Position numbers and translations under genes: made by a program
Source of the DNA: Leifsonia shinshuensis
GTDB taxonomy: Bacteria; Actinomycetota; Actinomycetes; Actinomycetales; Microbacteriaceae
Reading direction: 5' to 3'
DNA length: 64,000 nt
NCBI RefSeq assembly: GCF_022606355.1
Contig: NZ_JAHHZQ010000002.1
Span: forward strand, 744,001-808,000
In this document: positions 7,674 to 15,854 of the stretch, in pieces
Position numbering within the stretch: the stretch's first letter is position 1
Layout of the letters: each line of letters opens with the position of its first letter
The notes under the pieces: model-generated
Seen by the model: only the letters and a program-made list of their open reading frames with translations
Told to the model about the DNA's origin: nothing
The model's database searches: none

Positions 7674-9382
7674 GCGGGTCGGCAGCCGCAGCCGCAGCCG
7701 CCGTCGTGGAGCGGATCGCGGCGGAGTGGGCGGTGCCCGGCGTCGCGGTCGCCGTCACCGATCGCGACGGCGTCGTCTGGCGGCACGTCACCGGGCACGC
7801 CGACCTCGCGCGCGGCATCCCGTTGCGCCACGACCACCTGCTCGAGATCGGCTCGATCAGCAAGGCGGCGACCGCCATGGTCGTGCTGCAGGAGGTCGCC
7901 GCAGGCCGCCTCGGCCTCGACCAGCCGATCGGCGACGTACTGCCGTGGGTGCCCGCGCCGCTGCTCGACCCGGCCATCACGCTGCGGACGCTCCTCACCC
8001 ACACGGCCGGGCTCGTGGGCAGCGTCGACGCCCTGCCCGACGAGCGCGCGCAGGTCGCGGGCTACGCCGGCGGCGCGACGGGGTCGGCGCCGGGCGCGCG
8101 GTTCCACTACTCCAACGTCGGGTTCCTCCTCCTGGGTCTCGCCGCCGGCGCCGTCGCGGGACGCCCCCTGCCCGACCTCGTCCGCGAGCGGGTCTTCGGC
8201 CCGGCCGGGATGCGGGACGCGATCCCGGTCATCACCGCCGCCGACGCCGGCCGGCTCGCCGTCGGGCACCAGCCGCTGGCCGAGGACCTCCCCTGGCGTC
8301 CCGGCGACCCCCTGGTGGCCTCGCCGCTGGTCGAGACGTCGGGCAGCGACGGTAGCATCGCAGCCACGGCGGCGGACCTCGCGGCGTTCGCGCGGGTGCT
8401 GTTGCGTGGCGGGCGCGGCGACGCCGGTGTCGTGCTCGCCCCGGGGTCGTTCGAGGCGATGACGGGCACGCTCGCCCCGAGCGGGGAGGACGTGCTCGTG
8501 GTCCCCGGGCAGTCCGCGCCCGAATGGAGCCGGTACGGGCTCGGCATCAACGTCGAGCAGTCGCGCCGGGGCCGTGCGCTCAGCCACGGCGGCGGCATGG
8601 TCGGCTACGCGTCGTTCCTCCTCGCAGACCCCGCCGCGGGCCGCGCCGTGGTCGTGCTGACCAACGCGGACGGCGACAGCCCGATCGCGGAGGCGATCGC
8701 GCGATCGGTGGACGTGGTGTTCGCCGGCGGCGGCGCTGTGCCCGACGACCCCGGACTGTCGGGCTCGCGGTGGGCGCGGCCCGAGACGTCGCTGGCCGTC
8801 GGTGACCACCTGAGCGTGCGGCCGCCCGCCCTGCCGCCGGAGGCGCACGGCGTGTTCGTCGGAGCCGACGGCCGGCGGCTCGAGGTGCGCGCCGCCGGCG
8901 AGGGTCACGAGGTCGTGGTCGACGGGTCGGCGGCCCCGCTGCGCTGGACCTGGAGCGACCGCTGCGTCACGACGCTGCCGGCTCTGCGGCGGTTCGCGCT
9001 GGTGTTCGACGGGACGGGCTGGAGCTGGGGGCCGGAGGAGTTCCCACCCGAGCGGGCCGCAGGAGGAGCCCCTTCCCGTGCGCACGCGCTCGAGCCTTCC
9101 GATCCCGCGCTCGCGGCGGCCCCCGGTCACTATCGCTCGTACACGCCGTGGTTTCCGCACCTGCGGATCGTCCGCCGCGGCTCCCGGCTCGTGCTGATCG
9201 CCGCGCGCGGGGTGGAGGCACCGGCCGACGACCAGCCGCTCATCCCGCTCGGCGACGGTGTGTTCCGCATCGGCGCCGACCCCGCAGTACCCGAGACCCT
9301 GCGCCTGGGGCCTGTCGTCGACGGCGGCTGCGTGTGGATCGACCGTGATGGCTGCCGCTACTCGCGGTCGTTCACGCCCTGA
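7670..9382 (+). CDS. Serine hydrolase, class C beta-lactamase/D-aminopeptidase family
   Basis: A 570-residue penicillin-recognising-fold hydrolase. The GTG start overlaps the upstream stop (GTGA). The catalytic set is complete: S62-I-S-K65 (SxxK), Y147-S-N149 (YxN) and H306-G-G (the KTG-box equivalent). After about residue 380 there is an all-beta C-terminal extension of the kind found in esterase/D-aminopeptidase relatives. No signal peptide is seen, since the N-terminus is an Ala-rich helix, so it is probably cytosolic, unlike true beta-lactamases. Being last in a peptide-import operon, it may cleave a D-amino-acid or amide bond in the imported compound. Its end is only 9 bp from the convergent lipoprotein gene. 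Confidence 0.85.
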   Translation: MSGSAAAAAAAVVERIAAEWAVPGVAVAVTDRDGVVWRHVTGHADLARGIPLRHDHLLEIGSISKAATAMVVLQEVAAGRLGLDQPIGDVLPWVPAPLLDPAITLRTLLTHTAGLVGSVDALPDERAQVAGYAGGATGSAPGARFHYSNVGFLLLGLAAGAVAGRPLPDLVRERVFGPAGMRDAIPVITAADAGRLAVGHQPLAEDLPWRPGDPLVASPLVETSGSDGSIAATAADLAAFARVLLRGGRGDAGVVLAPGSFEAMTGTLAPSGEDVLVVPGQSAPEWSRYGLGINVEQSRRGRALSHGGGMVGYASFLLADPAAGRAVVVLTNADGDSPIAEAIARSVDVVFAGGGAVPDDPGLSGSRWARPETSLAVGDHLSVRPPALPPEAHGVFVGADGRRLEVRAAGEGHEVVVDGSAAPLRWTWSDRCVTTLPALRRFALVFDGTGWSWGPEEFPPERAAGGAPSRAHALEPSDPALAAAPGHYRSYTPWFPHLRIVRRGSRLVLIAARGVEAPADDQPLIPLGDGVFRIGADPAVPETLRLGPVVDGGCVWIDRDGCRYSRSFTP

Positions 9383-9391
9383 GCCCTCCCG

Positions 9392-10873
9392 TCACCCGCC
9401 GCCGCGGAACGCCACGACCCCCGTGTCCGTGCCGATGAGCAACAGCCCGAGCGCCCTGCTCGGACTCGCGAAATGCGGGACGGCAACGCCGACGGTCTGT
9501 CGCTGCAGCCGGGCTCCGGTGGAGGCGTCGAACTGGGTGACCGTGCCGTCCGGGTACTGCACCGCCCAGACCGTTCCACCGACGACGATCGGAGCGCCGT
9601 TCGCGCCCGAGAGCAGTGGGCCACGCCGGTCACCGCCGAGGTCGACGGCCTGGATCCCGCCGTCGCTGCAGGGGACGAACAGGCGGTTCGCAGCGCGGTC
9701 GTACGCCGCGCCGCCGTCGGGATCGCTGCCGCAGAGCCCGTCGATGCCGGCGACCTGCGACAGATCGGATTGGCGGAGGATGAAGCCGACGTCGGTCTTC
9801 CCCGCGACGAACAGCAGTCCGCCGGCCAGCAGCACCGGGTTGCCCGTACCGAGGTCGTCGTCGCCTCCCGCCGATCGGTCGGTGAAGACGGCGAGCGGCT
9901 TCAAGTCGCTCGACAGCTTGACCACGCTCTCCGCGTACCGGACCGGGTCGGGGCCGCCCGCCGGCGGGTCCGGGTTGGAGTTGCCGGTCGACACGTAGAG
10001 ATCGCCCGCCGAGTCGATCGCGGGCGCACCGCCGCCCTGCCAGATCGCGCCACCGTGGCCGTCCGGCGCCGACTCGAAGGCGACGAGGTCCGGCGCGCCT
10101 GTCTCGTTCACCCCGACGACCCAGCCGTGGTAGTCGCCGCAGTCGCCGTAGTTGCCTCCGTAGGAGATGTAGACCCGTCCGTCGGCCACGGCGAGCGACG
10201 CGCGTTGCAGCAGGTGGACGGGGTTCTCGCCCACGGGAAGCGGTGGATCGACCGGCTCCGAGAGCACGACCCTGCCCGTGCTGACACTGACGCCCTCCAG
10301 CTGGTGGTGCACCGCGCCTGCGCCTGTGCTCACCTCGCCGACCACGAACACCGTCCCGCTGGCGGCGTCGACGGCCGGCGTGCTGGTGACACCCAGCGGG
10401 TCGATGTCCCCGCAGCCCGCGACCGCGCCGACATCCGTCAGCGGATCGCCCAGGGACACCGACCACACGACGTTCCCGGTCGCCGGATCGAGCGCGACCA
10501 CCCGGTTCGTCTCGGTGGCGGCGATCACGCGACCGTCGGCGACGACGGGCTGACCGAACACCGCGCCGCCGAGGTCGGCGGACCAGGCTCGGGTGAGCGA
10601 CGCCAGGGAGGCTCCTGCTCCCACGGCACCGGTCCGCGACGCGTCGGCGTGGTACGACGACCAGGCTGTGATGCCCGGGATCGGAACGGTGACGGGGGTT
10701 CCGGAGCCCGTCGGCGACGGGCGGGTCGGCGACGGCCGGGACGTCGTCGCCGAGCTGGCGTGCTCGGCGGGCGCTGACACCGTGCATCCCGCGAGCAGCA
10801 AGAGGCCGCCGAGCGCGATCGCTCCCAGGCGAGCACGCCCGCGGTCGTCGGATCCCCGCCTCGCGCGGTGCAT
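9392..10873 (-). CDS. PQQ-like beta-propeller lipoprotein
   Basis: A surface lipoprotein (493 aa). The start ATG (10873) is six bases after a TACGCT -10 box, indicating a leaderless transcript. The signal peptide has a basic n-region and a lipobox LLAGC, then a Ser/Thr/Pro-rich linker. The rest is built from propeller blades of the PQQ/quinoprotein-like type, such as GQPVVADGRVIAATETNRVV followed by ALDPATGNVVW, AVDAASGTVFVVGE and APIVVGGTVWAVQ. No dehydrogenase active-site motifs are seen, so it is more likely a scaffold or binding protein than an enzyme. It is convergent with the serine hydrolase gene. The partner is unknown. Confidence 0.85.
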   Translation of the reverse strand: MHRARRGSDDRGRARLGAIALGGLLLLAGCTVSAPAEHASSATTSRPSPTRPSPTGSGTPVTVPIPGITAWSSYHADASRTGAVGAGASLASLTRAWSADLGGAVFGQPVVADGRVIAATETNRVVALDPATGNVVWSVSLGDPLTDVGAVAGCGDIDPLGVTSTPAVDAASGTVFVVGEVSTGAGAVHHQLEGVSVSTGRVVLSEPVDPPLPVGENPVHLLQRASLAVADGRVYISYGGNYGDCGDYHGWVVGVNETGAPDLVAFESAPDGHGGAIWQGGGAPAIDSAGDLYVSTGNSNPDPPAGGPDPVRYAESVVKLSSDLKPLAVFTDRSAGGDDDLGTGNPVLLAGGLLFVAGKTDVGFILRQSDLSQVAGIDGLCGSDPDGGAAYDRAANRLFVPCSDGGIQAVDLGGDRRGPLLSGANGAPIVVGGTVWAVQYPDGTVTQFDASTGARLQRQTVGVAVPHFASPSRALGLLLIGTDTGVVAFRGGG

Positions 10874-10879
10874 GGCGAC

Positions 10880-10885
10880 AGCGTA
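10880..10885 (-). promoter_or_regulatory. -10 box of a leaderless promoter
   Basis: TACGCT on the minus strand ends 6 bp before the ATG at 10873, so transcription should start at or next to the start codon. No Shine-Dalgarno sequence is present. Confidence 0.55.
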
Positions 10886-10929
10886 TGCCGGACCGGTGAC
10901 CGAGACGACAGCGATGCGCGGCGAGAGGC

Positions 10930-11802
10930 TCAGCCGATGGGGTACGACACGTACGCGAACCGGCGCGAGTCGGGAGCCCAGCTGTTGACGTTGATCGTCC
11001 CCTGCCCGCCGGGCACGGCGATGCGTTCGAGCGGGCTGCTCCAGTCCGCCACGTCGACGACGACCATCGTGACAGGGAGGTCGGCGGGATGCCCGACTGT
11101 CCCGGCGGGGAACTCCAGGTACACCGCGCGGCGGCCGTCCGGCGAGAGGTGCGGGAACCAGTCCACCGTCCCGGATTCGAGGAGACGCTCCGTCTCCCCG
11201 CCACCACTGGGGATGCGGGCGAGCTGGGCGTGACCCGGGCGGTCCGCCCATCGCTCCGTGTTGAAGTAGATCCACCGGCCGTCGGGCGACCACTCGGGAC
11301 CGTCGATGTGGCCCGGTCCGGTGTCGACGATCGTCGTGCCGGTTCCATCGCTCCCCACGACGCCGAGGAGGCCCGGCTCGTCGAACGAGCGCAGGTGAAC
11401 ATACGCGAGGGTCAGGCCGTCCGGGGAGATCCCGTGGAGGAAGTGCCAGACGCCGTCCTCGGTCGTGACCCGCGAGGCCTCGCCACCGGAGAGGGGTCCG
11501 CGATAGATGTGACCGTCGTCGGCGGACAGGAAGACCTGACTGCCGGCAGGGTCGAGCACGTGATCGTTGTTGATGGCGGGCAGCCCGCGGAAGCGGACGC
11601 GCTCGGGCGCCCATCCCTGCTCCGGTGGCAGCGACCAGAGTTCTCCGTCACCGTTGACGAGCAGGGATCGCCCGTCGATGGACCAGTTGGGGGCCTCGAA
11701 GAGTGTCTTCGCGTCCTCGTGGACGACGACATCCTCGCCGGTCTCGACGTCGTGGACGTGGATGCGCGCGGTCTGCCCGGGCGCCAGGGTGCGATACGGC
11801 AT
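10930..11802 (-). CDS. TolB/PD40-type beta-propeller protein
   Basis: A 290-residue protein made of WD40-like PD40 repeats, the blade type of TolB and prolyl-oligopeptidase propellers: NWSIDGRSLLVNGDGELWSL, PDGLTLAYVHL, EWSPDGRWIYFNTE, HLSPDGRRAVYLEF and WAPDSRRFAYVSY. No signal peptide or catalytic domain is visible, so it is probably a cytosolic propeller of unknown role. The start at 11802 has only a weak GAAGAA upstream. It is co-directional with the downstream propeller lipoprotein, 56 bp away, but that gene has its own leaderless promoter. Confidence 0.75.
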   Translation of the reverse strand: MPYRTLAPGQTARIHVHDVETGEDVVVHEDAKTLFEAPNWSIDGRSLLVNGDGELWSLPPEQGWAPERVRFRGLPAINNDHVLDPAGSQVFLSADDGHIYRGPLSGGEASRVTTEDGVWHFLHGISPDGLTLAYVHLRSFDEPGLLGVVGSDGTGTTIVDTGPGHIDGPEWSPDGRWIYFNTERWADRPGHAQLARIPSGGGETERLLESGTVDWFPHLSPDGRRAVYLEFPAGTVGHPADLPVTMVVVDVADWSSPLERIAVPGGQGTINVNSWAPDSRRFAYVSYPIG

Positions 11803-11900
11803 GACCAGGATTCTTCCCCATCGGTCGCGGCCCCGAACCGGAACCTGCGTCTCGGGCAGCTCGCAGGTGTGCGTCGGAGTCCGCTTTCGCGGTGGCGCCC

Positions 11901-12023
11901 TCAGCGGTCGTCCGCACCGCCGCCCGAGGCGGTGTCCGCGCCGTCGTCGGGCTCCTCGGAGTGGGTGCCGGTCCCGTCGGGCAGGTCGTCGGGGTCGGGG
12001 TGGTGGCTGTCGCGTCCGGTCAT
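11901..12023 (-). CDS. Small acidic, disordered protein (40 aa), hypothetical
   Basis: A short frame starting at ATG 12023 with a good GAAGGAC ribosome site 5-6 bases upstream. The product is rich in Asp, Gly, Pro and His (MTGRDSHHPDPDDLPDGTG...) with no hydrophobic segment, and looks intrinsically disordered. Support comes from the ribosome site and a clean stop; codon bias cannot be judged on so few codons. I do not recognise a family. Confidence 0.5.
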   Translation of the reverse strand: MTGRDSHHPDPDDLPDGTGTHSEEPDDGADTASGGGADDR

Positions 12024-12154
12024 GATCCGTCCTTCGCTCGTGGTCTCGTGCGCCACTGAACCGCAGCCGCCGCGATCCTCACACCCGTTGACACGGCCAG
12101 GGATGCGCGTACCGGTGCGCCCGGCCTCACCCGCGGCCCGGACGGCGGACGGGG

Positions 12155-12502
12155 TCAGCCCGCGTCGATCTGCTCGAGGAGCTTCTTGCTCGCCTTCGCG
12201 ATGTCGTCGTGGTCGTTCTGGGCCGCGCGGCTCTCGAGCGAGATGACGGCGCAGCGGTGGACCGTGGCGAAATCGCCGTAGGGGAAGCTGAACCTCCCCT
12301 TCGTCTCCTCGCTCGCCTCCGCGTCCTCGCCGAGATGCCAGAGCGCGTACGCGTCCCAGCCGTGCTTCTCGATGAAGGCGTTCTCGTCGTCCGCGCTCGG
12401 CGCGTCCTCGCTCCAGTCGTCGCGCGCGTCGTGGACGACGGTGCCCTTCTCCACGAGGGTGCGGGCGTGCTCGAGGGCCTTCCGGTTGAGCTTGACGGTC
12501 AT
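12155..12502 (-). CDS. Conserved hypothetical protein (115 aa)
   Basis: A small soluble protein. The start at 12502 is chosen for the strong GGAAGG site just upstream; an earlier in-frame start would add 38 unlikely residues. It begins MTVKLNRKALEHARTLVEKG, then has an acidic WSEDAPSADDENAFI segment, the core HGWDAYALWHLGED and SFPYGDFATVHRCAVISLES, and ends with a Lys-rich helix. I recognise the general pattern (WHL, FPYGDF, RCAV) as a widespread uncharacterised bacterial family without an assigned function. It lies 110 bp from the TetR remnant with no sign of a shared operon. Confidence 0.8.
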   Translation of the reverse strand: MTVKLNRKALEHARTLVEKGTVVHDARDDWSEDAPSADDENAFIEKHGWDAYALWHLGEDAEASEETKGRFSFPYGDFATVHRCAVISLESRAAQNDHDDIAKASKKLLEQIDAG

Positions 12503-12612
12503 GTCCCTGCCTTCCTTGTCGCCTCGACGTTCCTGTTGGGGATGCAATGCCTGTCCGTGCGTGAGCGCAAGGGGTTGACCGGATTCGCAGGAGGCGCGGA
12601 GCGAGGGATTCC

Positions 12613-13080
12613 TCACGCGTCCCGAGCGAACAGCGCCGCGACCGCCTCCTCCCGCAGGCCGTCGAGGACGGCGTCGAGGCGGCCGTGAGCGTCGAGCTGG
12701 CTGATGCCGTGCAAGGTGCTCCAGAGGAGTTCCGCGCGCACCGCGCGCTCGCGCGCGTCCGATCCGCCGACGACCTGCTCCAGCAGCGCGAAGCCCCGGC
12801 GGAGGATGGCCGGAGTCTCCGCGGACGCGAACACGATGCTGCTACGGGCCGAGGCCATCGCCTCGTACACGGCGGGATGCGTCCGCGCGAAGTCGAGGTA
12901 GGCGCCGATCAGCCCCGGCAGTGTGGCGAGGCCGTCGTCGGAGGCCGCCATCGCCTCGGCCAGTTCTGCATAGCCGTCGACGACGACGCGGCCGACGATG
13001 TCGTCGCGGCCTCCCGGGAAGTGCCGGTAGAGGATCGGCTGGCTGACGCCGATGGCGTCGGCGAGCCGGCGCACGGTCAC
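12613..13080 (-). pseudogene. TetR-family regulator lacking its N-terminal helix (probably truncated)
   Basis: Most of a TetR regulator: HTH TVRRLADAIGVSQPILYRHFPGGRD, then a ligand domain ending REEAVAALFARDA. The first codon that could start it (GTG, 13080) falls just before the HTH, so helix 1 is missing. Upstream in the same frame the family-like IAESEGWPAV is still readable, but the frame then turns into GRGRRS and meets a TGA near 13155 with no start codon. There is no ribosome site. The sequence that should have held the N-terminus and promoter instead encodes a membrane-protein fragment on the other strand. I interpret this as a deletion joining two divergent genes; a short product from GTG cannot be excluded. 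Confidence 0.6.
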
Positions 13081-13118
13081 GGCCGGCCACCCCTCGCTCT
13101 CCGCGATCTCGGATCGTC

Positions 13119-13370
13119 GGCCGCGGCCACTACTACGGGGACCGGAGGTTCTCGGTCATCGGCATCGCCGGGACGATCCTCACGGCGGCGACCGTCGTGC
13201 TGGCGTTCCTCGGCGGCCCTCCGCTCGCGGGGCTGCCGCCGGCCACGGCATTCCTGCTCCTGCTCGTCTGGCTGCTGCTCTTCGCCCGGATCGCCAAGCC
13301 GATCAACGCCGTCTTCACCCGTGCTGCGGCCGCGGGCGAGGTCCGGGCCGGCGCTCAGCCGGCGCAGCGT
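13119..13370 (+). pseudogene. Internal fragment of a membrane protein (decayed)
   Basis: One forward frame reads like a real membrane protein only between these positions: GHYYGDRRFSVIGIAG, two hydrophobic helices (TILTAATVVLAFLGG and ATAFLLLLVWLLLFARI), then AKPINAVFTRAAAAGEVRAG. Before it there is no start codon. After about 13370 the frame becomes Arg/Pro-rich noise in front of the next gene. Both ends are therefore lost. A GTG at 13197 could still give a short peptide but lacks a ribosome site. The family was not identified. See the scar described with the TetR remnant. Confidence 0.5.
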
Positions 13371-13495
13371 CTACTCCGGGGAGAGTACGCGGATCTACTC
13401 CACCCACCGCATGACACAGCGTCCGCACGCGAACACAATGGGGCTATGCGGCGCGACCGACCCGGGAACGCGCCGCCGACTGAAAGGGGACGTCG

Positions 13496-13921
13496 ATGTC
13501 CACGCTCGCGAACTCGTCCGCCGACCTGGTCCGCCGTTCCAGGGAGGCCCTCAGCGCGCTCGCCGTGCAGTTCCTCCTCGGGATGGGGGCGAACCTCGTC
13601 GGCAGCCCGGAGGAGAACGAAGGTGCCGCTCGGGTCGTCGCGGGGATCCTCCTGGGACTCCACGGGCTCGTCGGGATCGGGCTCATCATCGTGGCCGTGC
13701 GGGTCTGGACGACCGCGCGGAGAGCGGAGGCGTCGCAGCGCGCGGCGCTCTGGGCGTTCATCGCGATCATCGCCACCTTCCTGGTGGGGGTCGGGACGAT
13801 GTTCACGGGCAGCGGGTGGCTGTCCTTCCTCATGTCGGTCGGGTTCGTCGCGTCCGCGGCGCTGTACATCGCCATCGGGGCGGGTGCCCTGGTGCGGCAG
13901 CGCTCGGCGGTCGCCGACTGA
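13496..13921 (+). CDS. Small membrane protein, four predicted helices
   Basis: A 141-residue protein starting at ATG 13496 behind AAAGGGGA. Four hydrophobic segments are visible: about residues 18-35 (LSALAVQFLLGMGANLV), 47-67 (VVAGILLGLHGLVGIGLIIV), 84-104 (ALWAFIAIIATFLVGVG) and 110-132. A short basic loop (TTARRAEASQR) separates helices 2 and 3. No catalytic motif is seen and I do not recognise the family. It has its own ribosome site and is not obviously coupled to neighbours. It is convergent with the GNAT gene. Confidence 0.75.
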   Translation: MSTLANSSADLVRRSREALSALAVQFLLGMGANLVGSPEENEGAARVVAGILLGLHGLVGIGLIIVAVRVWTTARRAEASQRAALWAFIAIIATFLVGVGTMFTGSGWLSFLMSVGFVASAALYIAIGAGALVRQRSAVAD

Positions 13922-13941
13922 GCTCGCGGGCGGACGCGCCC

Positions 13942-14472
13942 TCACTCCTCCAGATCGAGCACGAACGTCAGCAGCTCCAGCTCGCGGCCGTCGGGGAGCA
14001 CGATCACGTCCTCCCGATCCGATCGCCTGCTGAAACCCAGCTTGCGGTAGAGGGCGTGTGCTCCCAGCATCTCGGGCCCGCTGTTCAGCACGACGGCGCG
14101 CTGCCCGCGGCGGCGCGCCTCCGCCATCGCGAACCGGGTCAGGTCGGCGCCGATGCCGCGCCCGCGTGCTGACGGGTGCGTGGCCAGGAGGCGGAAGTAC
14201 AGCTCGTGCGGCGCGATACGCCCCTGCTGGTCGTGCCCGGCGCGCAGCACGGCGATGGTGCCGACGAGCCCGCCCGTCGCCTCGTCCTCCGCCACGAAGA
14301 AGTCGTACGCGCCGAGGAGAGCCTCCGGGTGCCGCAACTGGTGCCGGTAGTTGTCGGAGAGGTCGGTGTAGTCGTTCGAGTACGCCGCGTACGTGAGCTC
14401 GCCGATCGCGGCGTACTCGCTGTCGGCGGCCGGTCGGATGCGGACGGTGGACGCCCGGACGGTGGTGCTCAT
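13942..14472 (-). CDS. GNAT-family N-acetyltransferase
   Basis: A 176-residue acetyltransferase using acetyl-CoA; the acceptor is unknown. The GNAT core is clear: VRIRPAADSEYAAI at the N-terminus, FFVAEDEATGGLVGTIAVL (beta 4), LATHPSARGRGIGADL (motif A, acetyl-CoA pyrophosphate loop RGRGIG) and GAHALYRKLGFSRR (motif B). The ATG at 14472 lies six bases after a TAGCCT -10 box; GGGGGA directly before it could also serve as a ribosome site. It is divergent from dcd, 77 bp away. Confidence 0.85.
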   Translation of the reverse strand: MSTTVRASTVRIRPAADSEYAAIGELTYAAYSNDYTDLSDNYRHQLRHPEALLGAYDFFVAEDEATGGLVGTIAVLRAGHDQQGRIAPHELYFRLLATHPSARGRGIGADLTRFAMAEARRRGQRAVVLNSGPEMLGAHALYRKLGFSRRSDREDVIVLPDGRELELLTFVLDLEE

Positions 14473-14478
14473 TCCCCC

Positions 14479-14484
14479 AGGCTA
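14479..14484 (-). promoter_or_regulatory. -10 box of a leaderless promoter (GNAT gene)
   Basis: TAGCCT on the minus strand, 6 bp before the ATG at 14472; same spacing as other leaderless starts in the window. Confidence 0.5.
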
Positions 14485-14537
14485 TGTCACGCCTCCGACG
14501 GCTGCGGCGGCGCGGCCGGCCACGGCTTCGCACCCGA

Positions 14538-14543
14538 TAGGCT
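14538..14543 (+). promoter_or_regulatory. -10 box of a leaderless promoter (dcd)
   Basis: TAGGCT, 6 bp before the GTG start at 14550. No ribosome site exists upstream, so the messenger probably begins at the start codon. Confidence 0.6.
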
Positions 14544-14549
14544 GGGCGC

Positions 14550-15155
14550 GTGCTTCTCTCCGATCGTGATATCAAGGCCGAGCTGGGTGCCGGGCGCATC
14601 GCGCTGGAGCCGTACGAGCCGGCGATGGTGCAGCCGTCGAGCATCGATGTGCGGTTGGACCGCTTCTTCCGCCTGTTCGACAACCACAAGTACCCGTTCA
14701 TCGACCCGTCGGAGGACCAGCCCGAGCTGACCCGGTTCGTCGAGGTCGACCCCGACCAGCCGTTCATCCTGCACCCGGGCGAGTTCGTCCTGGGGTCGAC
14801 GTTCGAGCTGGTCAGCCTTCCGGACGACGTCGCCGCGCGACTCGAGGGCAAGAGCTCCCTCGGCAGGCTCGGGCTGCTCACGCACTCCACGGCCGGCTTC
14901 ATCGATCCCGGCTTCTCCGGCCACGTCACTCTCGAACTGAGCAACGTCGCGACGCTGCCGATCAAGCTGTGGCCGGGCATGAAGATCGGGCAGATGTGCT
15001 TCTTCCGGCTGACGTCACCGGCCGAGCGCCCGTACGGGTCGGCCGAGTACAGCTCCCGCTACCAGGGGCAGCGCGGGCCGACGGCATCGCGCTCCTACCT
15101 CAACTTCCACCGCACCGACGTCTCGGCGAACGACGCCGGTCGGCCGACCAGCTGA
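14550..15155 (+). CDS. dcd: dCTP deaminase, probably dUMP-forming
   Basis: Converts dCTP to dUTP and, in the bifunctional type, on to dUMP, feeding dTMP synthesis in the cytosol. 201 aa; it starts [12 protein letters not shown] with a GTG codon. Motifs: [41 protein letters not shown] and [15 protein letters not shown] (with the catalytic Glu in LELSN), [10 protein letters not shown] and [13 protein letters not shown]. The THSTAGF segment matches the mycobacterial bifunctional deaminase/dUTPase that I recall, rather than the monofunctional enterobacterial enzyme. Leaderless start (see the -10 box). The protein carries a short extra C-terminal tail ([12 protein letters not shown]). Confidence 0.95.
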   Translation: MLLSDRDIKAELGAGRIALEPYEPAMVQPSSIDVRLDRFFRLFDNHKYPFIDPSEDQPELTRFVEVDPDQPFILHPGEFVLGSTFELVSLPDDVAARLEGKSSLGRLGLLTHSTAGFIDPGFSGHVTLELSNVATLPIKLWPGMKIGQMCFFRLTSPAERPYGSAEYSSRYQGQRGPTASRSYLNFHRTDVSANDAGRPTS

Positions 15156-15177
15156 TCCCGAGAGCCGAGGGCTGCCC

Positions 15178-15705
15178 ATGAGCGAGTCGACCGATTCTCT
15201 CTTCGCGCGTGCCCTGATCTCGCCCGGACCGACGCCGGAGCGGCCGCAGCGGATGCAGCTCTTCGGCCGGCTGGTCGGCAGCTGGCGCACCGACGGGCGC
15301 TTCCTCGACGAGGCGACGGGGGAGTGGCGGGAGTCCGTCGCGGAATGGGTGTTCGCGTACACGCTCGGCGGTCGCGCGGTGCAGGACGTGCTCGTCGCTC
15401 GCGACGCCGGAGACCCGAGCCTCGTCGACGGGCGCGGTTCGACGGTCCGCGTCTACGACCCGACGCTCGGCGCGTGGCGGGTGAGCTGGTTCGGAGCGGC
15501 GGCCGGTGACTTCTGCACTCTCGTCGCGACACCGCACCGACGTGATGGGATCCGCCAGGACGGCACGCAGACCGATGGTCGCCCGATCCGGTGGAACTTC
15601 TCGAACATCACCGACGACACGTTCGACTGGGACGGCTGGGTCTCGAACGACGAGGGCCGCACCTGGTGGCTCGAGCAGCACATCCACGCGACGCGCACCG
15701 GCTGA
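15178..15705 (+). CDS. Hypothetical lipocalin-like beta-barrel protein (DUF1579-like)
   Basis: A 175-residue soluble protein 22 bp downstream of dcd, so possibly co-transcribed, with GAGGG before the ATG. The pattern QLFGRLVGSWRTDGRF, EWVFAYTLGGRAVQDVLV, STVRVYDPTLGAWRVSWFG and ITDDTFDWDGWVSNDEGRTWWLEQHI is that of small beta-barrel domains (DUF1579/lipocalin-like) that bind an unknown ligand. It is Trp-rich, with no signal peptide or catalytic residues I can name. The family assignment is tentative. Confidence 0.7.
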   Translation: MSESTDSLFARALISPGPTPERPQRMQLFGRLVGSWRTDGRFLDEATGEWRESVAEWVFAYTLGGRAVQDVLVARDAGDPSLVDGRGSTVRVYDPTLGAWRVSWFGAAAGDFCTLVATPHRRDGIRQDGTQTDGRPIRWNFSNITDDTFDWDGWVSNDEGRTWWLEQHIHATRTG

Positions 15706-15854
15706 CGCCCTTCGGCGGGATCTGCGGGTGCGGGTGCGGGTGCGCAACTGCTACCCCGGTTAGCTGCTTCGGGCGCGAACGGATTCGGTTCGCGGCATAC
15801 GTCGGTGCCAGTTATCCACAGTTGATTACACAGGTGGAAAATAATGAGCGCGAC
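15706..15854. other. Intergenic region with a perfect DnaA box
   Basis: This 149-bp gap holds three tandem copies of a GTGCGG-type unit (near 15725-15743) and then an AT-richer stretch with TTATCCACA at 15812-15820, an exact DnaA box. No second good box and no other origin features are seen, so this is not an origin; a DnaA-titration or regulatory site is possible. Confidence 0.4.

Noticed and set aside
15806-15850. Chromosome origin at the DnaA box
   Set aside because: Only one good box, no dnaA/dnaN/gyrB neighbours, no AT-rich unwinding region of useful length.
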